Source: Tetracentron sinense
Lineage: Eukaryota > Streptophyta > Magnoliopsida > Trochodendrales > Trochodendraceae
DNA: 64,000 nt
Direction of reading: 5' to 3'
Assembly (NCBI GenBank): GCA_015143295.1
Contig: CM026568.1
Span: 21,272,607 to 21,336,606, forward strand
Part shown: piece after piece, positions 45,651 to 56,744 of the stretch
Numbering within the stretch: the stretch's first letter is position 1
Layout: each line of letters opens with the position of its first letter
The notes under the pieces: model-generated
What the model was told of the DNA's origin: nothing
Seen by the model: only the letters and a program-made list of their open reading frames with translations
The model's database searches: none
Translations under genes and position numbers: made by a program

Positions 45651-46169
45651 ATTGGATCACAATTCAATTACGATTGAACTCAAGAGAGTTCAATCAGACC
45701 CACATGTCAACAAGTGTCCCTATTAACCCAATTAACTATGGTTAAGATTCATTAACCCTTAGAGTTCAACAATCTAACATTTATTTTTTAGGAGAAAATT
45801 TATTATTTAACTCTGATTAAGAACTTTGAACCCTTAGGGTAATTTTTGTTCCCTTAAAAGTAATGTTAGATTGTTGAACCTAAGGATCAGTGATTCTTAA
45901 TCACTGTTAATAGGGATTAGAATTTTGCTAGCCCGTCTTATTCTTCCATAGACGCAAGGTGGTTCCCACAAATGGCAAACATCTCTGATTTTTTATTTTT
46001 TTAATCTATGGACATATCTAACATCCCACGTGATCTGCCTATTCTTGCATCTGTGGAAGTAATTGCGTCTAGGCTTAGCACTCCTCATAGGGATTAATAG
46101 GAACGCATCGACCTTTGGGTGCAATTGAACTCTCCTCAAGTTCAATCGCGATTGACTGTGATCCAATCT
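45651..46169. mobile_element. Inverted-repeat MITE (GATCACAA family)
   Basis: The left arm from attggatcacaattcaatta is inverted relative to the right arm ending cgcgattgactgtgatccaat. A second, inner inverted repeat (ttcttccatagacgcaa / attgcgtctagg) suggests another nested element at about 45935-46080. No clean target duplication identified. Confidence 0.65.
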
Positions 46170-46194
46170 CCATCCACCATATGTCGCACACATT

Positions 46195-46760
46195 ATGATA
46201 GCCCGAAACTATTTTTCTGGCATTTTCTAGAGAGAATCCAGAGCCAAAGTGGCCTCAGATTCTCTCTGGCAGATGCCAGAAAAGTGATCTTGGGTTATGC
46301 CACATGTGGGATAAAAAAGGGGTCATTTCGTTTTCTTCTATGATTTTGATTTCTCCCCCACTTGATATCTCTCATAATTTTTCTCGCCAATGTTGCATAA
46401 TGTGTGGAGAAATCAAAATCATAGGAGACAAATGAAGGCCTCGGATTCTCTCTAGTAGGCGCCAGAAAAGTGGTATTGGGCTACCACAATGTGTGTGACA
46501 CTTGGTATAAAAAGGGGAGAAGTTATTTCATTTTCTCTCCATGAGTTTGACTTCTCCTCACTTGATATCTCTCCCATTTTTCTCACGATTATATGACCAC
46601 ATGTCTCATAATGTGCTAAGAAGTCAAAATCACGGAGACAATGAAATGACTTCTCCTTGTGTTAGATTGAGATCACTTTTCTAGTTTCGCCGGAGAGAAT
46701 CCAAGGCCGACAATGAAATGACTTCTTGGCCCAATACCACTTTTCTACATCCAGAGCCAA
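46195..46760. repeat. Complex of inverted and direct repeats
   Basis: The words gagagaatccagagcc, ccagaaaagtg, gagaaatcaaaatcat and acttgatatctctc recur in both orientations, pointing to two or more diverged foldback copies. Ends are unclear. Confidence 0.45.
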
Positions 46761-47610
46761 AGTCAAATGGGTTTTGTCCACCAAAGCGATCACTCGATGG
46801 CATTGCTGTGAATATGAGAGAATTGGAAGGGGTAAGATGGGCGCATGGATGTTTGGAATGGATCAGATCAGAGAAAACGAGGATGATTTTTCTTGGGTGC
46901 GGCTAGGAGCACACTAATTTTTTCTTCCCATACATCAAAAGTAAAATAAATATTAGTTAATTTCAATTTCACATTAATATTTTTTTAAATGACAATAAGA
47001 CCCTATCTTCAACCTGTTTTCCTTTTAGTCGTGGAGGCGAAAACTCAGGAAACCCAGAATCGGAAGCCATCGTCGGATGTGTAAGTCTGAAAACTAACGA
47101 AAATGAGGGGAGAAGCCACCTCCATTGACACAATAAGAGTAATACTAATCTTTCTGTAATCGAGACGTTGACCTCTAAGAGATGGCTAAGAACGTTGCTT
47201 GGAGTGTTAGTTTTTGCAAGCCTGGTAATGGCGTCTTGTCCCTCTGTGTCGATAATCTCGTTTCAGATCAAATGGTGCTCGACCCCATTTAGTGAATATC
47301 CAGTTTGAAAAAGTCAAGTTGCAAGTATACATCTTCCTTACTTCCTTGTTCCTAAAAACTCTACAACTTGAAGGTATCAATGTGCCTTTCCATTTCAATC
47401 TTTATTTTAGATTAGTGGACATCTAGGTCTTGAGTGTGCATTGAAGCTGAAGTTTGGAAATCACAACTGAGGTTGCCCGGGTTTTTTGGTCCACGACGGT
47501 AGGAAGAAGAAGGGTGAAGAAGATAAGGATATGGATGTCTTTTCATCTCTCTTTTTAATATATAATTAAGATTTAATAATTTGAATTAAATTTGAGTGTA
47601 TCCTAATAAA
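46761..47610. other. Intergenic, no gene recognised
   Basis: Short frames only (60-odd codons) and no motif I recognise. Confidence 0.4.
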
Positions 47611-47998
47611 GGCACAGGATTCTCTCGAGTTCAACTCGAGAGAATCCTCTCGAGTTGGAACCCCTAGAGGTCGCCACGTGTCTCCTTTGACACCCCTTAA
47701 CCATGGGTAAGGTTCACCCACCCCTAGGTTTCACTAACCCATCCTTGGTTTTTTTTTTTTATTAATTATTATTTTTTAAATTAAAAAAACTGTTTTTAAA
47801 GTTTTTTAATATTAAAAATATTTTTTTAATTTAAAAAATAATAATTAATTAAAAAAAGAAACCAAAGATGGGTGAGTGAACCCTAGGGGTGGGTGAACCT
47901 TACCCATGGTTAAGGGGTGTCAAAGGAGACACGTGGCGACCTCTAGGGTTTCCAACTCGAGAGATTCTCTCGAGTTGAACTCGAGAGGATCCTGAGCC
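47611..47998. mobile_element. Foldback Mutator-type MITE with 9-bp TSD
   Basis: 388 bp, almost entirely an inverted repeat with arms of about 140 bp at roughly 90% identity around an AT-rich centre. Starts GGCACAGGATTCTCTCGAG; the right end reversed is GGCTCAGGATCCTCTCGAG. Flanked by the perfect 9-bp duplication CCTAATAAA (47602-47610 and 47999-48007), as for Mutator-like elements. Each arm also contains its own small CTCGAGTTCAACTCGAG palindrome. Confidence 0.9.
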
Positions 47999-48007
47999 CC
48001 TAATAAA

Positions 48008-48550
48008 AGGTTGTTTGCGCGTTGCAGCATCCTTTTTCTTTACAAGGTCACGCGATTGGCATGTGGGGTCCATAGCTGTGATACCTGCGACCTCTTGATA
48101 ATCCTTCTCTTCCGCAAACATTGTTGGTCACTGACTCACGTATGAGAATACTACTTGGGCTCTATGCCGTTAGATCCATTGACAGATTGACTGCCTGATA
48201 GTATCCAATCCAACGGTTCTGAGTCACTGTTCTATTATGTTAAATTATTAAAAGGATTATAACATAAACAACTAATTAAGGAAGATAAAGTAGGAATATA
48301 CAAAAAAAATAATGAAGATAAAGTTGAGAAAGCCGTTACCACGAGCAGTATAACTTAAAAGGAAATAAAGCTGGCATATATAGACTTACTTATGGTGCAC
48401 TTTGGTGTGGCCTTTACATCCTACAGACCGGCAATAACCCCTAGGGTAGGTTTAGAGCGCAAATCCTCTCGGGATCGAGAAAAGAATTAAGTATTAAGAT
48501 TTACATGGGATAAGTGTTGCCTTTGAATAAATAAAAAGGCGATCCAGCGC
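48008..48550. other. Intergenic, no gene recognised
   Basis: AT-rich sequence without a convincing frame or named repeat. Confidence 0.4.
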
Positions 48551-48552
48551 CA

Positions 48553-49198
48553 TGGGTGGTTAACTAACCATGTTGATCGGCAACAACTTGAGTTTGGCTC
48601 ATTAAAAGTTTGTACAAACTTCTTTATTTGATAAACACTCTTAAGTCCGATTTAGATTTTCAATTAGCTTGAAAATTAACGAACCAAGCTTGAGCAGGTA
48701 TTTCAGCTTGTTAAAAGTCTGGCTTGATTATATATACTTACCATATTAAAATATACTTATTTAATTTAAATACTAAAATTAAATATATTTATTATATACT
48801 AATACATATTAATAGTCTATAATTTATTTTACATGATAAAAATACTCTTTATACAATTATAAATGTATACTAAAATTTTAGTTAACACCGTAATTTCTTT
48901 ACTTACGAAAATAAAGTAAAACTTTCACCTAATATAAACAGTTATATATATCCAATGAACTAAACTGCTCGCGAACTTCCTAAGTTCGGCTCGAGTCTGT
49001 TTACTAAAGTTCGGGCTTGTTTATTTAATAAACAAGTCAAGCTCAAGAATATTTTCAAGCTTCGTTTGATAAATAAACAAGCTTGAATACACCACTACTC
49101 GACATAAACAAGCCAAGCTCAAGATTGATTATCAAACTCTTTTAATAAATAAACAAGCTTGAACACACCATTACTCAGCTCGGCTTGATAACACCCTT
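48553..49198. mobile_element. GAGCTCG-type hAT MITE, probably two overlapping copies
   Basis: Begins near gggtggttaac and ends cttgataacaccctta, resembling the ends of the element at 34190-35140. A second internal start (gctcgcgaacttcctaag, about 48967) suggests a nested or partial copy. No clean target duplication seen. Confidence 0.5.
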
Positions 49199-49917
49199 AG
49201 TCCACGCCCTCCTTTTTATAACTCACTATTTGTGGTTAGGATTTACTCATCTTGAGGCTTCATCCATCTAACTTTCATTTTCGGGAAAAATAAATAAAAG
49301 AAATATACTAATCATAATTTTAGTTAAGCTTAACCCTAATTTTATTTTATTTTTGTTGGCAAATAGCTTAACCCTAGTTTTAAAAAGGGTTAAAAGGAAC
49401 ACTCCTAGATAGTCGTATGGCCTTCACTAAAAAGTTGTCAACCCAATTTTGATGAAGGATTTGCGCTTTTGCGCTTTATATGGTTAATGCTACCATTCCT
49501 ACTAATGTGAGTGTGAGTCATGTAGATTTTGGATCAAACTTGGAAAACAAATGAGAGCACTCTTCGCCTATAAGGCCATCTTATCGAGAGTGCAACATCA
49601 TAATTATGACCTGACATATTAAATGGTGGCCACACTTGGCATCATTGGATTTTCAATTGTGGCTCGAGAGCATGTGCTGTCTGCCTATACAATCTACACA
49701 CCATGGGTTTGTCCTAGTGGTAGTGTATCTCCTTTGGAGAGTTGTGACTCGTGTTGGAGTGTTTGGTGTGGCTGTTGACGCCCACCATGAGTGCTAACCC
49801 TATTTACCTCCTAACCCCTAACATAGGTAGATAAATGATTAGGAGCAACAAAAAAATACAATCACTTTCAAAATAATTTTTAAAAAAATATATTTTTTTC
49901 AAAAATAGTTGATCTAT
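49199..49917. other. Intergenic, no gene recognised
   Basis: No coding frame or named repeat recognised. Confidence 0.4.
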
Positions 49918-50102
49918 GGATACTCTCAAATATATATACTCCCTAATCATAACCATTTATAGCTAACTACTGAGAGCTAGGATTTGAGTTAGCTTATTTT
50001 GTCTTTACTAATGTCACATCAACCCTAATCTTAACTGTTTAATAATTGGGATAATAATTAGGATTATGGAATATATTTGGGAGTGCACTCGGGTAGTATC
50101 CC
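49918..50102. mobile_element. Small MITE (GGATACT family)
   Basis: 185 bp, from ggatactctcaaatatatat to gcactcgggtagtatcc, with inverted ends GGATACT. A second copy of the same element, split by a solo LTR, lies at 52894-55737, which supports these boundaries. Confidence 0.7.
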
Positions 50103-50162
50103 TAACTAATTCTTTCAAAAATTCTAGTAGTTGAAAAGAACAATTTCAACTTGAGTAGTGAT

Positions 50163-50318
50163 AGGCGTACCAAGGATCTCCATTTGCAAACCTAAGGTTG
50201 GTCTTCATTGGTCCATGCCCCCACTCTAAATATTCACCAATTGTGATGAGAATTTCAAAATGGGGCATGGACCAATGAGGACCAGTCTTAGGTTTACAAA
50301 TGGAGATCCTAGGTATGT
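50163..50318. mobile_element. Foldback MITE, about 155 bp
   Basis: The left arm (accaaggatctccatttgca...) and the right arm (…acaaatggagatcctaggt) are inverted copies over about 60 bp each. The centre is short and unpaired. Confidence 0.7.
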
Positions 50319-50940
50319 TAACTATTTTCCTTTCAACTTTAATCAGGTTAAGTTAAATGACAATTTCAAACTCAATGGTGACATTGACCAATGGCCGACA
50401 ACTTAAGAACAAAGAAGTATCTATTCGTGCAATATTCTTTATTGAAATATTTGACGGCCACTCATTTTGACTATCATGAAAAAACCTCAGTGAATTGATA
50501 GAATTTTTAACTTGCATTGTTCATCAAGTCGGCTCATTGAAAAGCTAAGCTTGAACCTGATTTTCGAGCTTAATCAATTACGATCTCATGTGCTATGTCC
50601 ATTACATGCAAAATAACATAAACATTTGATTTAAGAGGAGTGTTAGCCCCAGACACACTAAGTCAATTTTTTTCCACAGACGTAGTGTGAGTGCAACAAG
50701 TGGTGTTGCTACCCTATAACATGGAGATGGATGTCACTTGTTGCCCAAGACTACGAACGGGCTAGCATTTCTGTTGATTTAAATAAATAAAATTTGAAAA
50801 AATGAGTGTAACAAACCTATTAAACAAGCTCCTAGTCGAGTCATCCAAGTAAATAAGTTGAAGCGGATTAAGCTTGAGCTTACGATGTTATTTGGAAGTT
50901 GAGTGTATTACTTGCCATGAATCCCAAGCAGGTGGGTGGA
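50319..50940. other. Intergenic, no gene recognised
   Basis: A short fragment like the GAGCTCG-type MITEs is present at about 50515-50600. Nothing else recognised. Confidence 0.35.
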
Positions 50941-51173
50941 CAGGTGGGCGGGCTTAGAGATGGTGGACACGTGATAATTGTAGAGGGATTTAAGGGTTTT
51001 GTGAATATCCATTTTAAATCTCCTAATTTATTCTCGGCTAATCATTCCATCAAATTGAGACATATGAGGAAAGAGAAATTTCCTTTTTAAACGCCCCATG
51101 AATGCAAAACAGAGGGAGGTGTGGGGTGTTAGTAAGCGGAGGGGCATGGCAATTATGGAAATGAAATTGATTA

Positions 51174-51340
51174 GAAACTCTCAATAGCACCTGCTATCGA
51201 GAGTTGGGCCGTTGGATGGTGAATCCAATGGTGCCAAGGCTGGCATATATTAAACTTGGTAGGCCCCACTTGGTATCTGGCCCTATTGGATTCACTATTC
51301 GACGGGCCAGCTCTCGATGGCAGGTGCTATTGAGAGTTTC
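51174..51340. mobile_element. Foldback MITE, 167 bp
   Basis: The outer arms (gaaactctcaatagcacctg / caggtgctattgagagtttc) are perfect over 20 bp. The inverted similarity continues imperfectly to the centre. No clean target duplication. Confidence 0.75.
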
Positions 51341-52795
51341 CAATTATTTCTCTTATGGAGAATACCTTTTAGAGATGGTTGGTTGACATGTGGCAATTGA
51401 AGAGGGATTTATAGGTTTTGTGAACATCCACTTTAAATCCCCTAATCAGGGGTGAGGGGGGCCATGCCCCCCCAAAATTTTTGTAAATCTTTCTTGTTGT
51501 GGTTTGAAATAGTGGGTCCCTCAATTTTAAAAAAAAAATTTAGTATTGTAAAATCCATGTTTTAGTGTTGACTTATTCCGTTGTCAAAACAGTGAGTCTA
51601 GTATGTCTTGTGTCACTGCCTACAAGCATCCAAAACAAGTGAAGATGAAGATCGAAGAAGATCAGTTGAAGACATTTCGATCATAGCCTTCATTTCTATC
51701 ATATGAAGGTAAGTGACTTAAAACTTCCTTAGGTGGAAATTGACTTAAAATAATTATATGAACCTTAGGTGACTAAATACGTAGCCTTGAGAGTTGTTAG
51801 AGGGGCAAAGAAACCAAGGTTCAGTGTAAGGAGCATAACTTATTGATTGTAATTCAGATTTTGGTCCATAATATATCAAATCGACCGAAACGAAAAGATA
51901 TACAACTTTCGTGAAAGAAGTTTTTCTAAATTCTGAATATTAGGACCACGGTTCGAATAATAAAAGAACCGTTCAAACGGTTCCTAAATGGTTTCAGTAA
52001 AACTGCACCCGTAGCCTCAACCGTTCGAACGGTGCCACAACCGTTCGAATGGTCAGCGCGTAAATAGTGTTTTACTCATATTAGAATTTTGTTTTTGCTT
52101 CTATATAAGTTGGGTTTGATTCCTCATTCGAGCCTAAGAAGTTTAGAGAGAGTTTTTAAAGGATTATTAGGGTTTTCCAAACTCATTCTCCTCTCATCTT
52201 CAACCCTAGAGATTGCTAGCCATTAATTGCATCATTCTTGCTTATTTGGGTATTCCTATTGTTTGGAATCCAATTAGGGAGTATTATTAGTCAACCATCA
52301 ACCCGTTCTTGTTAAGAACAATTTGCTGGTGTGATCCGGAGCCTTTACAAATGAGATCAATCCGAGGAGGATCGTGGTTGTTGTGGAAATCTAGGAGAAG
52401 CACAAGCTATTCCGATAGATTATGAGACTTACGGGTTCGTGATTGCTTATTGAGGCATAGATTTTTGAGTATTGAGAATCGTTGTGTTGAATTTGGTTGA
52501 ATACAGTTCGAATCTTGTAAGTATTTTTTTGCTCTTACACTTAGTGATATCTTTTTCCTGGACTAGGTCCTGTGGTTTTTCTCGAAAATGTTACCACGTA
52601 AAAATCTTTTGTGTTGTGGTTTAATTGTCTTCTATATTTTCTCACTTTTATTTACAATCCATTAATTAATAATTTGGTTGCATAATCTTAAAACGAGTAG
52701 ATAGACTTGTAGGGAGACCTAGCCACCCCTTGGGTTTGTGAGTTTTCAAATCAAACATTAGATTTGAGGTTCATTGGATTTTTCAAGTATACTTG

Positions 52796-52859
52796 CCCCC
52801 CCCCCCCCCCAAATTTTTTTGTCTTATATTTATAGTGCCGCCCCCCCCCCCCCCCCCCC
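52796..52859. repeat. Two C runs (15 and 19 bases) in a repeated context
   Basis: C runs at 52796-52810 and 52841-52859, each followed by AAATTTTTT, inside the hAT-like element. Confidence 0.85.
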
Positions 52860-53275
52860 AAATTTTTTGACATATATATAATGAGTCGTCTATGGGTACT
52901 CCCAATTATACTCCCAAATATACTCCCTAATCCTAACCGTTTATAACCAACCACTAAGGGCCAAGATTTCAGTTGGCTTATTTTGTCTTTTCTGTTGCCA
53001 CATCAGTTGGAATCCTAACCGTTTAATAATTGAGATAAATGGTTAGGATTAGGGAGTATGTAGAGCCCCGGACCTTTTCACAGTTAATGCATGACACTTT
53101 CGTTGTCATCTTGCCTTTAAAGAGGTATAATTAATAAATAAGAAAGAAATTGGAAATTCTGAAATGTTGGAAATTTTTCTTTTTGAAGTACGAACCCAAC
53201 GCAAGTTGAATCGTCAAAATCGGACGAACGAGTCAAAAGATATGGCCAAAACAGTCTGGGCCTGCAGGCAATCGC

Positions 53276-53371
53276 AGCTCGGTTATGCGCTAAGGACGTA
53301 GCTCGGTTATGTACTAAGGACGTAGCTCGGTTATGCGCTAAGGACGTAGCTCAGTTATGCGCTAAGGACGT
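53276..53371. repeat. Tandem array, 24-bp unit, four copies
   Basis: Unit agctcggttatgcgctaagg plus acgt, four near-perfect copies, followed by a degraded fifth. Confidence 0.9.
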
Positions 53372-53459
53372 AGCTCGGAAGGCGCAAAGGTCGTGCTTTG
53401 ATAAGGAACAGACAACGCATAGATAACGTACTCTGACAACGTATACGTTGTGCATCCGT

Positions 53460-53556
53460 TGTGCAACAACAACGGGTACGTTGTGCAGCAACAACGGGTA
53501 CGTTGTATAGCAACAACGGGTACGTTGTACAGCAACAACGGGTACGTTGTACATAA
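53460..53556. repeat. Tandem array, 22-bp unit, four copies
   Basis: Unit agcaacaacgggtacgttgt plus two variable bases, directly after the 24-bp array. Confidence 0.9.
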
Positions 53557-53562
53557 GTCAAC

Positions 53563-53865
53563 GCACAACGTGTTCAGCACTGTTCACAGCACAACGTGTT
53601 CAGCACTGTTCACAGCACAACGTGTTCGGCACTGTTCACAACACAACGTGTTCGGCACTGTTCACAGCACAACGTGTTCGGCACTGTTCACGGCACAACG
53701 TGTTCAGCACTGTTCACGGCACAACGTGTTCGGCACTGTTCACAGCACAACGTGTTCGGCACTGTTCACAGCACAATGTGTTCAGCACTGTTCACAGCTC
53801 AACGTGTTTGGCACTATTCACAGTACAAGTGTTCAGCACTATTCACAGCTCAACGAGTTCGGCAC
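53563..53865. repeat. Tandem array, 26-bp unit, about 12 copies
   Basis: The unit core caacgtgttcggcactgttc is followed by acagca. Copies diverge toward the right end. Because 26 is not a multiple of 3, three frames stay open and give spurious repetitive proteins. Confidence 0.92.
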
Positions 53866-55758
53866 TCGTGTTTTTGCAGAAATGTCAGTAAGGGTATTAT
53901 GGTCATTTGGTCGGTTCACTCTTACCTTAAGAGTCTAACCCAAGCCTTTAGGGCTTCATTTCGACACTTAGAGAGATTGGGAGATAAGAAGAGAGGAGAG
54001 GGCGATTCCTAAATCTAGGGTTTCCATTTTGGAGAAGAATCAAAGGGGTTTTGAGACCCTAGATCACTTCAAACTCGGCTCTTCTCCAAGATCTCGGCTC
54101 AAGCACTCGTGGAGAGCGTTCTCCAAGCTAGGGCAGCAGCTACACAGTCGTTTTGGAAAGGGGATTTCTTCCTCACTTGATCAAGGTCGGTACTTCTTAC
54201 TACCCTCCTAGTTATAGTTCCTCTTTCCCCTTTATTTCTCTTTATTTTCTTTATCTACACATGTGCTATGAGATGGATGGTTGTGAATGGTGAATGGAGA
54301 TGGAATGGGCGACTGGATACCAGTGGTTGTGTTATGAGGATTATAATGGGGAGGGCATTGTTCCAATAATGAACATACATGTATGATTTGAGTAAAACTC
54401 ATCTAGAAAAGCATGTTGTAGGATAAATTGATAATGAACACACCATGTTTGATGAAATGCCAAGGTGAATAAAGTGAGTTGTAATTTAGGAAATGCTTGC
54501 CTAATAAATTATGGATATTGCTAGGGCCTATGATAGTGTGTTTGCTTGCTTTCCCTAAATGACATGAATATTATATTGTTCAATCATTGATGTTATATGT
54601 GTTGTGAAATTACCCAAATGTCATGTTTAAATTTAAATGCAAGTGTGTACACGGTTTCCACGAGCACAGCATACATGACACGATTTATCGAGGTTTTCAA
54701 GAACATGGTTAGAGGTGGGACATATCCTACGATATGTTTTACCTCGCTTTTCACAAGAAGACAATAACCAACATTACACGAGGGGTCTCCCCTCACTCAC
54801 AAGTGCATATCATGAAGAAGGGTCTCCCTTCCCTTGCAAGTACATACATATCATGAAGAAGGGTCTCCCTTCCCTCGCAAGTGCATTGCATAAAGAAGGG
54901 TCTCCCTTCCCTCTCAAGGCATCTCACAAGCGCATCTCACAAGTACATCTCACAAGGATATCTCACAAGTTACATGATCACAAGCAAGCACGCATGACAT
55001 GCATGACATGACACGACATACAAGAATCAAGCAAGATAGACAAGACAAGCTTTCAAGTACGAAAAAGATATTTCAAGCCAAGTCAAGTGCACGATGTTTT
55101 CAAGAGATTTCATCGGCTTTCTACGAAATACAAGCATGATTATAAATTGCTTTACTTCCTTGTATGATGTGAATTGTTTCCATTTAACATATATGAATTG
55201 CTCCTGATTTATGTATTGCCATTTTATGCTATGACTACTGGTTAGTATTTAGTACCCGCTGAGTATTCCATGCTCAGCCGTACTTCTTATGTCGGCAGGT
55301 TCTGAGGGAGTTGCTGCTCCATTTGATGTTTGTGCTCCTGGTCCATGGGTGGAAGAGGAGTACGTCGAGGAGCCTTTGGAGGAACCTCCAGTAGAGGGTT
55401 ACAATTAGGTGGTTGTAGATTCTGAGTGAATTAGCTGTGATGAGAAGAGAGATTTATCCATGTATTTTGGCGGGTCTGTCCGCACATTCTTTGGTTACTT
55501 TTGTATAAACTTGGATTTCCATGTGTATATAATTAGAGGTTTGTTAGACTTCCGCTGTGTTTTATAGTTATATTCCCGCTGTTATCCCCTATTGTATATA
55601 CTCTGTGGGTGTTGTGCAGGTGGTTTGTCAAGCAAGTCATGTAAGTCATGATTTAGTCGTCCGAGATTCACTCTAACTCCTATGGTGGGTTTTGGGTCGC
55701 GACAGAGTATATATGGGAGTACACTTTGAGAGTATCCTAAGACTAATTCATATATAAT

Positions 55759-56000
55759 GGGTAAGTCATGTTATACCCTTTAATTATGGTTTAAATTCAC
55801 CAACTCTTAGGTTCACCTGCTTATCCTTGGTTTTTAGAAAAAAATATTAAAAATTTTAAACCTTAGGAATTAGTGAATTTTAATTAGGGTTTGAAAAAAA
55901 TTGATATTAAAAAGAAAAACCAAGGATATGTGGGTGAATCTTAACCACAGTTAAGGGGGGCTATCATTATTGGCACTTGGCAACCTCAAGGACATTACCC
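55759..56000. mobile_element. Diverged foldback MITE related to 47611-47998
   Basis: The arms share ttaggttcacctgc, ttatccttggtttt and the inverted aaaaccaaggata, gtgggtgaatcttaacca with the foldback element at 47611-47998. Overall similarity is much lower. Ends gggtaa / ttaccc. No clean target duplication. Confidence 0.5.
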
Positions 56001-56744
56001 AAAAAAATTACCCCAATTTTTTTTTTCTTGGAGGCTACACCCCCGAACCCCCAAGTTACATACCCTCAAATCCATTAGTTTCATACACATGTATTTTGGC
56101 CCCCTAATGAAAAATTCCTGGCTCCACCCCTACCCTTAATTTATTCCCGCTAATATTTCCCTCAATTTTAAACATATGGGAAAATGAAACTTACCTTTTA
56201 AATATTCTTGTGAATACAAAAAATAGGGGGTGTTAGGAAGGGGAGGAGCGTGACAATTGGAAAATACCTTTTAAAACTCCTAATTTGTCTCCCACTAATC
56301 TTTCCTCCATTTGAAACACATTATAGAATGAAAAATCCCTTTTAAATCTCCTAATTTATTTTTCCAAGTAATCATTTCCTCAGTTTAAACGTATGAGAAA
56401 AAGGAGATTTAAGGAGAGGGGTGTGGGAGTGTTAGGAAGGGTAGGGGTATGGATGTCAGTTACGAATGAGAGGAAGTGTAATACAACCTATCTCCTCTGT
56501 GATGCACCATAACAAGAGCAATGGCAATGATAGTAGGAGGATCATACACGGTTGTGCACTTCATTTATTTGTGTCTTCTAATTTATTTATTTTCTATGCA
56601 TTTATTGTGCTTTATTTGAATTTATTATATTTTATTTCCCTTGATGGATTACTTTACTTTATATGTTCTAAAGAATATTAACTACTTCAAGGGAAGCGAG
56701 GAATTAACAATTGCACGACTATGACTCAAGAAGGAGATAATTAG

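Larger units (their letters stand above)
53059..55704 (+). mobile_element. Solo LTR (2.65 kb)
   Basis: Starts TGTAGAGCCCCGGACC and ends GGTGGGTTTTGGGTCGCGACA, flanked by the perfect 5-bp duplication GAGTA (53054-53058 and 55705-55709). Same family as the LTR at 42384-44836. It has the conserved module at 53180-53251 and then three consecutive tandem arrays (53276-53860). Units of gggtctcccttccct lie at about 54780-54920. No internal genes, so probably Ty3/Gypsy by size only. Confidence 0.9.
52894..55737. mobile_element. Small MITE (GGATACT family) split by a solo LTR
   Basis: The halves 52894-53058 and 55710-55737 together give 193 bp and match the intact copy at 49918-50102 over its full length and ends. 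Confidence 0.75.
51447..56132. mobile_element. hAT-like element with nested insertions
   Basis: Ends (C/T)AGGGGTG in inverted orientation; flanks CCCCTAAT (51439-51446) and CCCTTAAT (56133-56140) differ at one base. Contains C runs followed by AAATTTTT at both internal ends, a GGATACT-family MITE (52894-55737), inside that a solo LTR (53059-55704), and a foldback MITE (55759-56000). About 1.8 kb remains without the inserts. Between 51560 and 52700 it holds palindromic words such as ccgttcgaacggt (about 51955-52060). No transposase recognised. Confidence 0.6.
50945..56460. repeat. Old tandem repeat locus, about 130-200-bp units, split by insertions
   Basis: Related units at about 50955-51170, 51375-51446, 56133-56270 and 56275-56460 share aaatctcctaatttattc, a ctaatcatt.cctcaa-like block, acatatgaggaaa and gggtgttagtaagcggagggg-like words. 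The hAT-like element 51447-56132 splits one unit. Confidence 0.55.

Noticed and set aside
51174-51340. Clean target duplication for the foldback MITE
   Set aside because: Flanking 8-10-mers only partly agree, so the exact superfamily was left open.
53563-53865. CRISPR-like look of regularly repeated units
   Set aside because: Units are directly adjacent with no unique spacers, in a plant LTR.
53450-54012. Three overlapping open frames of 114-162 codons with repeated Cys/His/Thr peptides
   Set aside because: They come from the 26-bp array, whose period keeps several frames open at once; the array lies in a solo LTR.
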